A stretch of DNA of 40,516 nt from Methanosarcina sp. UBA293 (GTDB lineage Archaea; Halobacteriota; Methanosarcinia; Methanosarcinales; Methanosarcinaceae): contig DALS01000021.1 in the NCBI GenBank assembly GCA_002499445.1, positions 1 to 40,516 of the forward strand, written 5' to 3'. The translations under genes and the position numbers were made by a program. This document shows, one piece after another, positions 1 through 8,389 of the stretch (the stretch's first letter is position 1; the number at the start of each line of letters is the position of its first letter). The notes below the pieces were generated by a model. The model did no database searches. It was not told where the DNA came from and saw only the letters and a list, made by a program, of their open reading frames with translations.

Positions 1-177
1 TGATGACAATGTCTTCCCTCTCTCTGTGGCATTGTTATCACTTCCCCAAAAAATGAGTTAGACCTGAAGTACTGTGCCGGAGAGTAAATTTGCCATTTTA
101 AAATGCCTTCTAGGAAGTAAGTATATCCAAAAAATCCCATGAAGAAGCATCAATGATCTTCTTTTCTGAATACTTTT

Positions 178-263
178 ACTCAACAGTCTTCTTGACTTAA
201 TAATTTTCTACTCAACTGCCTTCTTAGCTTAATGAGATTTTACTCAATGGCCTTCTTTTTCAT
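178..263. repeat. Degenerate 32-bp tandem repeat, about 2.7 copies
   Basis: Units start with actcaa at 178, 210 and 242, an exact 32-bp spacing. Each contains a cttctt core followed by a cttaat-like stretch, with substitutions between copies. No open frame crosses the block. It looks like an old local duplication rather than a coding repeat. Confidence 0.7.
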
Positions 264-637
264 AAAAGAACTTAATGTTGCGAGAATTGGTTTTCATAGT
301 TATCCTCACTACGACGGTGGAAGTTGATATCATGAATGGACTTATAGATTTGATTTTTTTCTGAATAACGAAAGGAAATTCTGATCTTATTGACAAAAGG
401 ATCAAAAAGTGCCGACGAGATCAGAAATGAACTTAAAGGGGGCTCATATCCATAACGCCGCAGTTAAAGAAGTTGAAAGATATGGACATAATTGTCCAGA
501 AAAGGGATATTTATAAACTTTCAAAAAAACTCCAGTAAGGAATATGAGAGCACTTGTAGACGCCAGAGATGAGTTTTACAAGTATATGATTATCATTATG
601 AAATCTTAAGGAAAAGCTCCTCACAGAAAATCGATAT

Positions 638-770
638 TTCACAGAATCACTGCTCCTGAAAAATTACCTACCAAAGAATCACTGCTCCTGAAAATTAACC
701 TCTACAGATTTAATGATCTTGAAAAATTATCTTCTACAGAACCAATAATCTTGAAAAGTTATCCCACACA
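638..770. repeat. Degenerate tandem repeat with period near 30 bp
   Basis: The phrase agaatcactgctcctgaaaa occurs twice (near 642 and 675). It is followed by two more diverged copies with tttaatgatcttgaaaaatt and ccaataatcttgaaaagtt. Copies differ by substitutions and small indels. Stops occur in all frames examined. Confidence 0.6.
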
Positions 771-835
771 AAATCAATGCTCTATCGAAAATCAATGCCC
801 TATAGAAAATCAAAGCCCTATAGAAAATAAAGCCC
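770..835. repeat. 18-bp tandem repeat, 3.6 copies
   Basis: Units begin at 770, 788, 806 and 824 (partial), with consensus aaaatcaatgccctatag and one or two changes per copy. Although 18 is a multiple of three, the tag at the end of two units closes the obvious frame, so this is not a coding repeat. It abuts the 30-bp repeat block to its left. Confidence 0.8.
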
Positions 836-1019
836 CCTCGCAATAACTCCCAAATTAAGTTATATATTTTTAAGTCTAAATTAAGTTAAAGAGGATTAGT
901 TAATGTGAAAACGCTGCGCAGCTCATTTCACTGCTTGAATCATATCAGTTGACAACTGCCTGATAGTAGATAGGCTTCAATAATTTTTTAATTTTAATCC
1001 TGCATGTGGAGTGAGAAAA

Positions 1020-2684
1020 ATGTACGGGATCGCACTTGACCTGGGAACTAGCGGCTTTAGAGCACAACTTATAGACCTGAAATTAAAAAAAATCATAAGA
1101 ACCGCAATGACAATGAGGCACCCTCTTCCTGGAGGCAATGTTATTGACCACCTGGACTTTGCCCTGGAAACTGGGGAAGATGTTGCAAATAATATCATAC
1201 TGGACGCGGTGAAGAAGATAATAGAAACTCTGGATGTAGAACCTACCTGCATCCGGAAAATCGCAGTATGCGGAAACCCGATCCAGCTTTCCCTCTTCCA
1301 GAATATGGAAATCCGGGACCTCGCTTTTGCCGGAGAGAACATGCAACGACGGCTTGGAGTAGAAAACGTGGATCGGAGTGCCAGAGTCTTTCCAGCAAAC
1401 GAACTTTTTAAAGGCGTTCTAAACCTTCCGAACTGTGAGATCACAGTGCCTCCTGCAATTGCCCACGAAATAGGAGCTGATGCGCTGGCAATGATGATAG
1501 AAACCGATTTTTTGAATCAGAAAAAGGTTTCCATTGTTACGGACTACGGCACAAATGCAGAGATGGCGATAAAAGTAGGGGATAGGATTATTACAGGCAG
1601 TGCGGCTGCAGGACCTGCAATCGAGGGGCAGGGAATAAGCTGTGGAATGATTGCAAGCCCTGGCGCAATTTCAGATGTGAACCCTGAAGGGAAGTACTGG
1701 CGGCTTACGGTCCTGGATGATAAGATGGAAGGCAAAACCGGAGCCCTTGTAGATCCGGTTACTGGAGAAGTCCTTGAGAAAGGGGAAATCAAAGCCATTG
1801 GAATTACAGGTACAGGCGTAATAGCAGTTATTGCTGTTACTATGGAAACTGGTCTGATGGAGCAGCCGCCTAAACTGCCCAATGGAAAGTTGATTCTTGG
1901 GAATTCCATAGAAATTACGGAAGAAGATATTTCCGAAGCTGGAAAAGCCATAGGTGCAATTCGTGCGGCACAGCTAACCCTTCTCCTTGAAGCAGGGGTT
2001 CCCTTCGAAGAGCTTGAGAACGTCTATATGTCTGGGGCTTCTGGAACATACGTAGATTGCAGAAAGGCCAGGAAAATAGGTTCCTGCCCGGATTTTTCAA
2101 ACAAAGTCGTCCAGTTTGGAAATACTTCCATAGCCTTTGCAAGAGAGATTCTTCTAAATGAGTCAAGGCTTAAGGAAGTTATCGACCTTGCAGGAACTAT
2201 AAAAGCCGATCACCTGATGATGGCAACCAGCGAGACCTTCAAGAATATCTATGCCTGCGAGCTTTCCTACTGGACTGAGGGCATGAGCAAGAAATTGTAT
2301 CAAAAGTTCATGAAAAAGTATAAATATCCGCCTTTCCCGGAGCCAGTAGAAAATGCCCGTATGGAGAAAAGGGCAGCCAGGGATATAGAGGAAACAGGCA
2401 ATGCCCCGATAGAGATAGTAGAAGATATAGGAATCACCCTTGAAGTCCCAGTGGAAGGCTGCCTTCACTGCAAGCGATGTAATGAAGAGTGCCCGGAAAA
2501 TGCCCTTATGACTGTCGAGAAAGAAGGGAGGCCATTTATAAGCTGCAGCACTCAGGACTGCCTTGGAACGAGCTGTAGACGTTGTGTGCGAGCCTGCCCG
2601 GTAAAAGCAATAGATTTCAAGAAGATTTCAGCTCTGGGTGTAGATGGGCTTCATGTTAATAGTATTACAGATGTAGTCTACTGA
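1020..2684 (+). CDS. ramA: RamA-type ATP-dependent reductive activase of corrinoid methyltransferase proteins
   Basis: RamA-family enzymes use ATP to reduce the inactive Co(II) corrinoid of methylamine methyltransferase corrinoid proteins to the active Co(I) state in the cytoplasm. The protein (555 aa) opens with an ASKHA-type ATPase signature (DLGTSG near residue 7) and keeps long RamA-like stretches such as AVCGNPIQLSLFQN and DYGTNAEMA. It ends in two [4Fe-4S] motifs: CxxCxxCxxxC at C481/484/487/491 and Cx4CxxCxxxC at C514/519/522/526. Size and order match RamA of Methanosarcina barkeri. ATG 1020 is preferred over GTG 1011 because GGAGTGA ends five bases before it and RamA proteins begin MYGIALDLG. 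No methyltransferase or corrinoid gene lies beside it in the window, so the exact partner (mono-, di- or trimethylamine, or methylthiol) is not shown. Confidence 0.93.
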   Translation: MYGIALDLGTSGFRAQLIDLKLKKIIRTAMTMRHPLPGGNVIDHLDFALETGEDVANNIILDAVKKIIETLDVEPTCIRKIAVCGNPIQLSLFQNMEIRDLAFAGENMQRRLGVENVDRSARVFPANELFKGVLNLPNCEITVPPAIAHEIGADALAMMIETDFLNQKKVSIVTDYGTNAEMAIKVGDRIITGSAAAGPAIEGQGISCGMIASPGAISDVNPEGKYWRLTVLDDKMEGKTGALVDPVTGEVLEKGEIKAIGITGTGVIAVIAVTMETGLMEQPPKLPNGKLILGNSIEITEEDISEAGKAIGAIRAAQLTLLLEAGVPFEELENVYMSGASGTYVDCRKARKIGSCPDFSNKVVQFGNTSIAFAREILLNESRLKEVIDLAGTIKADHLMMATSETFKNIYACELSYWTEGMSKKLYQKFMKKYKYPPFPEPVENARMEKRAARDIEETGNAPIEIVEDIGITLEVPVEGCLHCKRCNEECPENALMTVEKEGRPFISCSTQDCLGTSCRRCVRACPVKAIDFKKISALGVDGLHVNSITDVVY

Positions 2685-2738
2685 ATTGGAAGTAATTACA
2701 AAATACAGGATTTAAAAATAAAATGGTTGGGTTTTAAA

Positions 2739-3134
2739 ATGACAAAGATAAGTGTATCTTCTTGCATTTGCAATTCAATCCATACAATAACGGGAAGAGT
2801 TGAAGGAGATCGGATTATCGTACAGATTGATACTCCCTGTGAAAAATTCAAGGAATCCAACTGCCTGGAATTTCCCCTTTGTCAATTGCCCGAAAATCAA
2901 AATAATCTAATTTTGGAGATGGAAGGGCAGATGGATTGTTCTTTTAAGTGCACAAGGGAATGTGCGCTAGACTGTACCAGGCAATGCTTGATCCCTCATG
3001 CGGTGCTCAGTGTTTGCAGTATAGAATATGAGCTTGCAAAAAAGGAACTTACAGAATCGGTGTTTGCAGAACCAGCCCTTAAAGAAACATCTTTTCTTGA
3101 GACTCCCAAATATACTAGTTCAGAAACCCAGTAA
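2739..3134 (+). CDS. Small cysteine-rich protein downstream of ramA
   Basis: A 131-residue soluble protein with 14 Cys. There is an N-terminal CxC (residues 9 and 11), a Cys near 34, a CxxxxxxxxxC pair (CLEFPLC) and then a dense block, CSFKCTRECALDCTRQC, which could ligate metal or Fe-S. The tail after residue 100 looks disordered. It resembles the small Cys-rich methanogen proteins I associate with DUF6951, but I am not certain. ATG 2739 is preferred over TTG 2727 because the family-like sequence begins MTKISV; the ribosome site is weak. It lies 54 bp after ramA on the same strand, so co-transcription and a role in redox supply or metal handling for activation are possible, but this is inference. 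Confidence 0.75.
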   Translation: MTKISVSSCICNSIHTITGRVEGDRIIVQIDTPCEKFKESNCLEFPLCQLPENQNNLILEMEGQMDCSFKCTRECALDCTRQCLIPHAVLSVCSIEYELAKKELTESVFAEPALKETSFLETPKYTSSETQ

Positions 3135-3274
3135 TTACAGGTGGGTTTTCTATACTACTCTTTAATATTTCCGCGTATAAATTGCGTAAACAAGAGTAAG
3201 AATTCAAGCAAAAAATGTAAGATGTGCCAAAGGGTGTAAAGAATTACTGTTCAGAGTTATTAGAAATATTTAAG

Positions 3275-3346
3275 TGGACCGGTCGGGAATTGAACCCGAG
3301 GCCTCTACCATGCCAAGGTAGCGATCTTCCCCTGATCTACCGGCCC
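3275..3346 (-). tRNA. tRNA-Ala (anticodon GGC)
   Basis: The reverse complement folds as a cloverleaf. The acceptor GGGCCGG pairs with CCGGTCC, giving the G3-U70 pair that is the alanine identity element. The anticodon stem-loop is CTACC-TTGGCAT-GGTAG with anticodon GGC. The T arm carries GGTTCAATTCC and the discriminator is A. The 3' CCA is not encoded. It is transcribed toward the end of the Cys-rich protein gene. Confidence 0.95.
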
Positions 3347-3568
3347 ATGTCAGGCTTTCCTTTATCAGCAACCCTCATACACTCGGTATCTTATATAAAG
3401 CTGTCGCCACCAGGGCTTATTTTCTTTAAATAAAATTTTGAGGGTTAGGAGCTTAAAGTCTTCAAGCAAAAGCTATAAGTAGTAAATTGAGTATTAGAAG
3501 TGTTGTCGGATTGGGACGCTTTTCCGAGAAAGCTTTTCAACCTCGATAATTCTAAAAAACCTGATATT

Positions 3569-3645
3569 GGGCCCGTAGCTTAGCTTGGTGGAGCGCACGG
3601 CTGATAACCGTGAGGTCCTGCGTTCGAATCGCAGCGGGCCCACCA
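3569..3645 (+). tRNA. tRNA-Ile (anticodon GAT), copy 1
   Basis: The acceptor GGGCCCG pairs with CGGGCCC. The anticodon arm is CACGG-CTGATAA-CCGTG with anticodon GAT, the T arm carries GTTCGAATC, the discriminator is A and the terminal CCA (3643-3645) is encoded. A second, almost identical gene follows 60 bp downstream. The spacer between them has a short T-tract. Confidence 0.96.
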
Positions 3646-3705
3646 CAATTTAGCATCCTTTTTAAGGAGTTTTTAGGTTTTATAACCGTACTTGACCTTC
3701 ATTTC

Positions 3706-3782
3706 GGGCCCGTAGCTTAGCCTGGTGGAGCGCACGGCTGATAACCGTGAGGTCCTGCGTTCGAATCGCAGCGGGCCCACCA
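3706..3782 (+). tRNA. tRNA-Ile (anticodon GAT), copy 2
   Basis: Same structure and anticodon as the copy at 3569, with an encoded CCA (3780-3782). The only difference I see is in the D arm (agcctggtgg against agcttggtgg). A run of six T at 3791-3796 just after the gene may terminate transcription. Confidence 0.96.
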
Positions 3783-4136
3783 CAAATTAATAGTTTTTTC
3801 ACAATCCAATAATTAAATAAGTTTGTTACTCTTTTAGTATCTGTCTCATTCTGAGTCTTTTTGTTCCTTTCTTGAACGCATTTGTTTTTAGATTTATCCG
3901 TCCGATGTTTTTGGTCTCTTACTACAAGTCTCTTATTACACTTTTGACTCTCTTTGTTTGCTTTTTAAAAAACGAATTGACTGGAAAGAACGAGAATTCA
4001 GATAAACGTAATAGACTTAAAAATGCTTTTTTAACAGAAAAACTTCAATAAAGGATACTTATGGAGTATCCAATGTAACAAAGGATTATTAGCCAAGAGA
4101 AAAGAGTTAGGGTAAGGATAAATCCCTTGAAGAATT
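3783..4136. other. Intergenic region with a short perfect hairpin
   Basis: This AT-rich spacer lies between the second tRNA-Ile and the 3' end of a minus-strand regulator. The only structure I see is a 7-bp perfect inverted repeat, GGATACT-tatgg-AGTATCC, at 4053-4071. It lacks a T-tract on either side, so it is not a clear terminator. No gene is evident. Confidence 0.5.
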
Positions 4137-4550
4137 TCAGGCAAGATTTTTCAGGCGCTCTATATTTCTGAGCATGATTCTGTTTTCGGCTATGATTTCT
4201 TCTTCAATCTTGCTGATAATGCAATCCATTGGAACTATAAGTCTATATAGCTTGATTGGCCTGCCTTTACTTTTCGATTTTTTCTCTTCTCGGACACCAA
4301 TCCAGTTGTTTTCTCGGAGATATCGCATTGCAATGCTGACTTCAGGCTGTCTCAGACCTGATAACGTTTCAATTGTCCTAGATGAAACCTCCCCTCCTTT
4401 TGCAAGGCTTGCAAGCGTAAGAGCAATTGGCCTACTGATATTAATTTTTCTAAACAATTCTATCATTTCATGTTCTTTTGATCCCATAATTACAGGAATT
4501 TCACTATTTGTGTTAGAAATCTCCATAACTGAACCATTTTCATCTACCAT
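4137..4550 (-). CDS. Winged-helix transcriptional regulator, paralog 1
   Basis: A 137-residue predicted cytoplasmic DNA-binding protein. Residues about 30-85 form a winged helix: an N-terminal helix (HEMIELFRKINISRPIALTLASL), the helix-turn-helix VSSRTIETLSGLRQPEVSIAMRYLRE and a basic wing with EEKKSKSKGRPIKLYRL. A C-terminal helix about 35 residues long may dimerise. The overall look is ArsR/TrmB-like, but no effector domain or metal-binding Cys is present. The start ATG 4550 is preceded by a TATA-like element at 4586-4596. The gene at 5033 encodes a close paralog with long identical stretches (GLRQPEVSIAMRYLREN), so the pair arose by duplication. Target genes are unknown. Confidence 0.85.
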   Translation of the reverse strand: MVDENGSVMEISNTNSEIPVIMGSKEHEMIELFRKINISRPIALTLASLAKGGEVSSRTIETLSGLRQPEVSIAMRYLRENNWIGVREEKKSKSKGRPIKLYRLIVPMDCIISKIEEEIIAENRIMLRNIERLKNLA

Positions 4551-5032
4551 TTAATCACTCGAAGGACTATTATAGAGTTAACTACTATAAATATTTGTTT
4601 ATGTTTCCTGTTTTTAATATTTATCAGCTCATACCTGATGTTTTAGAATTTCTTACATCTGCCCTTCTTGAAGATGTCTAGATAACATGGTTTATTTTTG
4701 GATGCAGATTGACATTTTTATCCTTCTAGATGAAAAACCTAAGATTTTTCAAAATATCAGCAGTATTAAATGAGTAACAAAGTTATTCGTTATTTATTCA
4801 AATATCAGGTTTGAGCATAAAAGGAGATGCCACAGGATGGGAAAAAGAGATAATATAATTCAAGGAATGTCTAAACATAGTTATAATTCAAGGAATGTCT
4901 AAACATAGTTATAAAATTTCTTTTTAATGAATTTAAGAAACTGTATCTGGGTATTATAACCCAGATTTTAAAATGAGAAATAGATTTTTAATTTATGGGA
5001 GAGATTTGTAATAGTCAGTTTAAGAACTGATT
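4551..5032. other. Spacer between the two regulator paralogs
   Basis: No gene is evident. The right end of the spacer (from about 4586) contains a TATA-like element for the minus-strand regulator. Around 4855-4910 there is a perfect 28-bp tandem duplication, listed separately. The rest is AT-rich and without clear structure. Confidence 0.5.
4855..4910. repeat. Perfect 28-bp tandem duplication
   Basis: Two identical adjacent copies, 4855-4882 and 4883-4910, each starting ataattcaaggaatg and ending aaacatagtt. The absence of differences suggests a recent event. It lies in the spacer between the paralogous regulators and about 120 bp beyond the 3' end of the downstream one. Confidence 0.9.
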
Positions 5033-5434
5033 TCAGGAAAGACTCTTGAGACGTTCTATATTCTGGAATACAGCCTTACTTTCAGCCATTACAGCTTCTT
5101 CTATTGTGTTGATAATTGTCTCCATCTGAACCGTCAACTTATACAATTTGACAGGCCTGCCTTTTCCCTGATTCTTCTTTTCTTCCCTCATGTCTATCCA
5201 GTCGTTTTCGCGAAGATATCGCATTGCAATGCTGACTTCGGGCTGTCTCAAACCTGATACCATTTCGATACACTGGGAAGAAATTTCCTCTCCTTTGGAG
5301 AGGCATGCAAGGGTGAGAGCAACTGGCCTGTTGATATTAAGCCTTCTCAAAAGCTCCACCATCTCGTATTCAACCTCTCCCATCTTAAAGTCGTTGTCCT
5401 CTGATGTAAACTCATTATCTGCCACAACTATCAT
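5033..5434 (-). CDS. Winged-helix transcriptional regulator, paralog 2
   Basis: A 133-residue paralog of the protein encoded at 4137-4550. It has the same architecture: a helix around YEMVELLRRLNINRPVALTLA, the helix-turn-helix ISSQCIEMVSGLRQPEVSIAMRYLRE, a basic wing (EEKKNQGKGRPVKLYKL) and a C-terminal amphipathic helix ending NIERLKSLS. The N-terminal 20 residues differ between the copies. ATG 5434 directly follows GGTAG, a weak ribosome site. A TATA-like stretch near 5512-5530 implies a leader of about 75 nt. It is divergent from hdrA with a spacer of about 550 bp, so autoregulation or control of the hdr operon is conceivable, though nothing in the sequence proves it. Confidence 0.85.
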   Translation of the reverse strand: MIVVADNEFTSEDNDFKMGEVEYEMVELLRRLNINRPVALTLACLSKGEEISSQCIEMVSGLRQPEVSIAMRYLRENDWIDMREEKKNQGKGRPVKLYKLTVQMETIINTIEEAVMAESKAVFQNIERLKSLS

Positions 5435-5980
5435 CTACCGTTTATATCGAAAGAGTAACTTCTGATTGCTTTCGATATTATTTTCATCCAGTATTTTCAG
5501 ATCAATAGAAATATATTATTTAAATAAATTTTGTTACCTTCCATCTCATTTATTAAATATATTTCTATTTATTAGATGAGTTCGAGTCTATAGGAGTATA
5601 TCACATAAATTTATGCTTCTCAGTTGATTAAAATAATAATACTTTCTCCATATATATAATTATATGCCTATAAAAACTTCCTGACTATGACACATTATAA
5701 GTTTTTATATACAGGAAATTTGAATTTGCAGCAAGAAGGATAAGTTTTATTTCTGAATCTTCACAGGTTTCATATAATATAAATGCATTTTTTATTGTAG
5801 TTTTTCTTTGCTGAGAAAATATATTACGTCAAAAATATGGTGGAGTGAATGGTTTAAGTCTATTTTTATCTAGGAAAATGTCCTTATTATAGGAGTACCC
5901 TCATCATTCTATCCGTTTTAGGACATTGTCTTTGCTATTTTGGCAAGTCTTAAATACAAATCCCCGAAAGATTTAGTATA
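5435..5980. other. Divergent promoter region between regulator and hdrA
   Basis: This AT-rich spacer contains no gene. It carries several TATA-like boxes: attatttaaataa near 5515 (facing the regulator), gtttttatatac near 5701 and cttaaatac at 5949-5957 (both facing hdrA). I see no strong inverted repeat that would mark an operator. Confidence 0.5.
5949..5957 (+). promoter_or_regulatory. TATA-like box very close to the hdrA start
   Basis: The element cttaaatac lies 24-32 bp upstream of the hdrA ATG. If used, transcription would begin at or next to the start codon and the mRNA would be leaderless. In agreement, no Shine-Dalgarno sequence precedes ATG 5981. An alternative upstream TATA box exists near 5701. 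Confidence 0.35.
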
Positions 5981-8389
5981 ATGAATCCTGCCCTGAACAA
6001 ACCTGCTGTATTTATCTGCCATTGCAGTGGGAACATTTCCGAACATATTAATATTGATTTTCTTAAGAAAACCCTTAAGGCAGAAGGGATCTCAGTCTTC
6101 GATTATGAGTATCTCTGTTCGAGAGAGGGACAGTCTCTGATCAAAAATAAAATTTCAGAAGGGAACCTTGACAGGGTGGTAATAGGTTCCTGTACACCTT
6201 CCAAACACGGCGCACTCTTTAAAAAATGTATTCAAGAGGCAGGTTTGAACCGGGCAATGCTTGAAATTGCAAACCTAAGAGAACAATGTGCCTGGGTACA
6301 TCCTGACAGAGCTGGAGCTACTGAAAAAGCTATCTCCCTTCTTCGGGGAAAACTCAGACGCCTGGAAAAGCTCGAGCCCCTTGAAGAAATTAAAGTAAAC
6401 ATTGTTCCCCAAGCCCTCGTTATTGGTGGAGGGATTGCAGGGATAACTGCAGCAGTGAACCTTGCAGATAATGGAATTTCTACTTATCTCGTTGAGAAGG
6501 ACTTGAGTATAGGCGGGAATATGGCAAAAATAGGCAAGGTTTTTTCTCCTGACAAGCTTGCTGAAGAATGTGCAATGTGCTCCTTAAGCCCGCTAATGAA
6601 CGAGGTAGTAGCTAACCCGAGAATAACCCTTCTAACTTGGACTGAAGTGGAACGCTTAAGCGGAAGTGCAGGTAACTTCACAGTTAGGCTAAGGAAAAAA
6701 CCAAGATATGTCCGTGATAACTGTACAGGCTGCGGCCGATGCAGCCGGGTCTGTCCAATTCTGGTTGAAAATGAGTTTAATTGCGGGTTCATGGACAAAA
6801 AGGCAATTTCCCTGCGTTTTTCGCAGTCCGTTCCAAAAATCTACTGCATAGATCCTGACCACTGCCTGCAGTTCAAGGGAGAAACCTGCGGAAAATGTGC
6901 AGAAGCCTGTAAATCCGGAGCAATTGATTTTTCGCAAAAGGAAGAGATTATTGAGCTCAATGTCGGGGCAGTTATTGTTGCTACCGGGTTTGAGGAGTAT
7001 GACGCATCCCAAAAACCACAGTATGGGTACGGGATTTTCAAAAATGTCATGACTCAGATGGAACTCGCCAGGATGCTCGGGATCAATGGCCCTACAAAAG
7101 GGGCATTGATCAGGCCTTCAGATTTCAGCCTGGCTCCTGATGCTGTCAGCTCAACAGGCACCTGTGGAAGTGAAAGCTCCTTTGAGAATTCTTCTGATAA
7201 TAGCCCGGGAACACCTAAAAGGATAGTTATGATCCAATGTGTGGGTTCAAGGGATGAAAAAGAAGGCGGGAACCGTTATTGTTCCAGGTATTGTTGCATG
7301 GCAGCCTTAAAGCACTCAAATCTCATAATGAAAAAATATCCAGATATAGAAATTACGATCTGTTATGTTGATTTACGGGCTCTTGGCTTTTACGAGAACT
7401 ACTATCGGGCGGTTCAGGATATGGGAGTCAGATTTGTAAGGGGAAGACCGGCTGAAATTGTGGAAAAACCGGATAAGAGCCTTGTAGTTAAACTTGAGGA
7501 TACCCTTTCCCAGAAAATAAAAGAGCTGCCTGCCGATCTGGTTGTACTCTCTGCGGCAATGGTCCCTTCGAAAGGAACTCGAGAAATTGCAAGTATACTG
7601 AATATAAGCCAGGATGAAAGCGGGTTTATCAAGGAAAGGCATTCGAAATTGAGACCTGTAGACAGCTCACTGGACGGGATCTTTGTCTGTGGCACTGCCC
7701 AGAGCCCTAAGGATGTTACGGATACTATTTCGCAGGCAGGGCTTGCAGCGGTAAGGGGAAGGGCCTTTATTGTGGACAGTCCTAAAGCCCTGGTAAACGA
7801 AATCCCGACTATCAACCAGCTTCTCTGTACTCAATGTAAAGAATGCCTCAGGTGCCCCTTCGAGGCTTTTTCTCTAAACGAGAGCGGAAAGATCACTGTA
7901 GATCCTCTCGTCTGTACTGGTTGCGGATATTGCACTGAACTCTGTCAAAACGGGGCTATCCTGATTGCAAGTTTTACAAAAAGCCAGCTAAAAGCCGAAG
8001 TTGAAGGTGTGGTCAAAGAAGGAGACCTGCTTGGCTTTGTAAATAGCGGGATTGCATCCCTGACCTGCGACAATATAGGAAATAGTGCACTGACCTATCC
8101 CTCAAATGTCAAGTTAATCAAGGTACCCACAAACCTGGTGGTAGATAAAGACCTGCTGCTTCATGCTTTCAAATGTGGGGCATCGGCTATCCTTTTTATA
8201 GAAGACCCTCCTGACAGCCCGAAAGCCGAGATTATGTACCCCCTGACTGTCAGCCACTTTGAGAAATTGAAAAAAGAACTTGGAGATTTAGGAAGCAGGC
8301 TCTATTTCAAAAAAGCCTATGTTCCAAATACAAAAGGGCTAGCAGGCACTTTTACAAGCCTTGCCCGGGAAAGAGAGATGATCGAATGA
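5981..8389 (+). CDS. hdrA: Heterodisulfide reductase subunit A with degenerate MvhD-like C-terminus (HdrA1-type)
   Basis: HdrA is the FAD and Fe-S subunit of soluble heterodisulfide reductase, which takes part in electron bifurcation or confurcation between ferredoxin or F420 and CoM-S-S-CoB. The protein is 802 aa. The N-terminal domain (1-140) has Cys-containing motifs (CHCSG, CSREGQ, GSCTPSKH). The FAD fold has VIGGGIAG near 149 and the HdrA signature CAMCSLSP. Ferredoxin motifs lie at C248/251/254/258 and C295/303/306/310, with two more at C616/619/622/625 and C645/648/651/655. The third has compressed spacing (CxxCxxCxxC) and the fourth has Gln after the last Cys. Residues about 683-802 align by eye with MvhD but lack its cluster cysteines. 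A Ser-rich insert lies near 385-412. The gene overlaps hdrC by 4 bp. The A-C-B order suits HdrA1C1B1, linked to methylotrophic growth in Methanosarcina. Confidence 0.93.
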   Translation: MNPALNKPAVFICHCSGNISEHINIDFLKKTLKAEGISVFDYEYLCSREGQSLIKNKISEGNLDRVVIGSCTPSKHGALFKKCIQEAGLNRAMLEIANLREQCAWVHPDRAGATEKAISLLRGKLRRLEKLEPLEEIKVNIVPQALVIGGGIAGITAAVNLADNGISTYLVEKDLSIGGNMAKIGKVFSPDKLAEECAMCSLSPLMNEVVANPRITLLTWTEVERLSGSAGNFTVRLRKKPRYVRDNCTGCGRCSRVCPILVENEFNCGFMDKKAISLRFSQSVPKIYCIDPDHCLQFKGETCGKCAEACKSGAIDFSQKEEIIELNVGAVIVATGFEEYDASQKPQYGYGIFKNVMTQMELARMLGINGPTKGALIRPSDFSLAPDAVSSTGTCGSESSFENSSDNSPGTPKRIVMIQCVGSRDEKEGGNRYCSRYCCMAALKHSNLIMKKYPDIEITICYVDLRALGFYENYYRAVQDMGVRFVRGRPAEIVEKPDKSLVVKLEDTLSQKIKELPADLVVLSAAMVPSKGTREIASILNISQDESGFIKERHSKLRPVDSSLDGIFVCGTAQSPKDVTDTISQAGLAAVRGRAFIVDSPKALVNEIPTINQLLCTQCKECLRCPFEAFSLNESGKITVDPLVCTGCGYCTELCQNGAILIASFTKSQLKAEVEGVVKEGDLLGFVNSGIASLTCDNIGNSALTYPSNVKLIKVPTNLVVDKDLLLHAFKCGASAILFIEDPPDSPKAEIMYPLTVSHFEKLKKELGDLGSRLYFKKAYVPNTKGLAGTFTSLAREREMIE

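Larger units (their letters stand above)
1..1019. other. Decayed, repeat-rich intergenic region upstream of ramA
   Basis: No convincing gene is present in this kilobase. It is AT-rich and holds three blocks of degenerate tandem repeats, listed separately. A short open stretch from ATG 427 gives about 29 codons and then stops. Another starts at ATG 544 and runs about 21 codons. These could be scraps of a decayed gene, but I recognise no family. A TATA-like stretch (gttatatattttt) near 857-869 could serve ramA, which would then have a leader of roughly 130 nt. Confidence 0.6.

Noticed and set aside
770..835. Coding repeat of 6-residue units
   Set aside because: The 18-bp unit ends in tag in two copies; no start or ribosome site.
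3224..3433. Open frame of 69 codons
   Set aside because: It runs across the tRNA-Ala gene on the opposite strand and has no ribosome site; it is a by-product.
4855..4910. CRISPR-like repeat
   Set aside because: Two adjacent copies with no spacer; a simple tandem duplication. No array of direct repeats with unique spacers was seen anywhere in the window.
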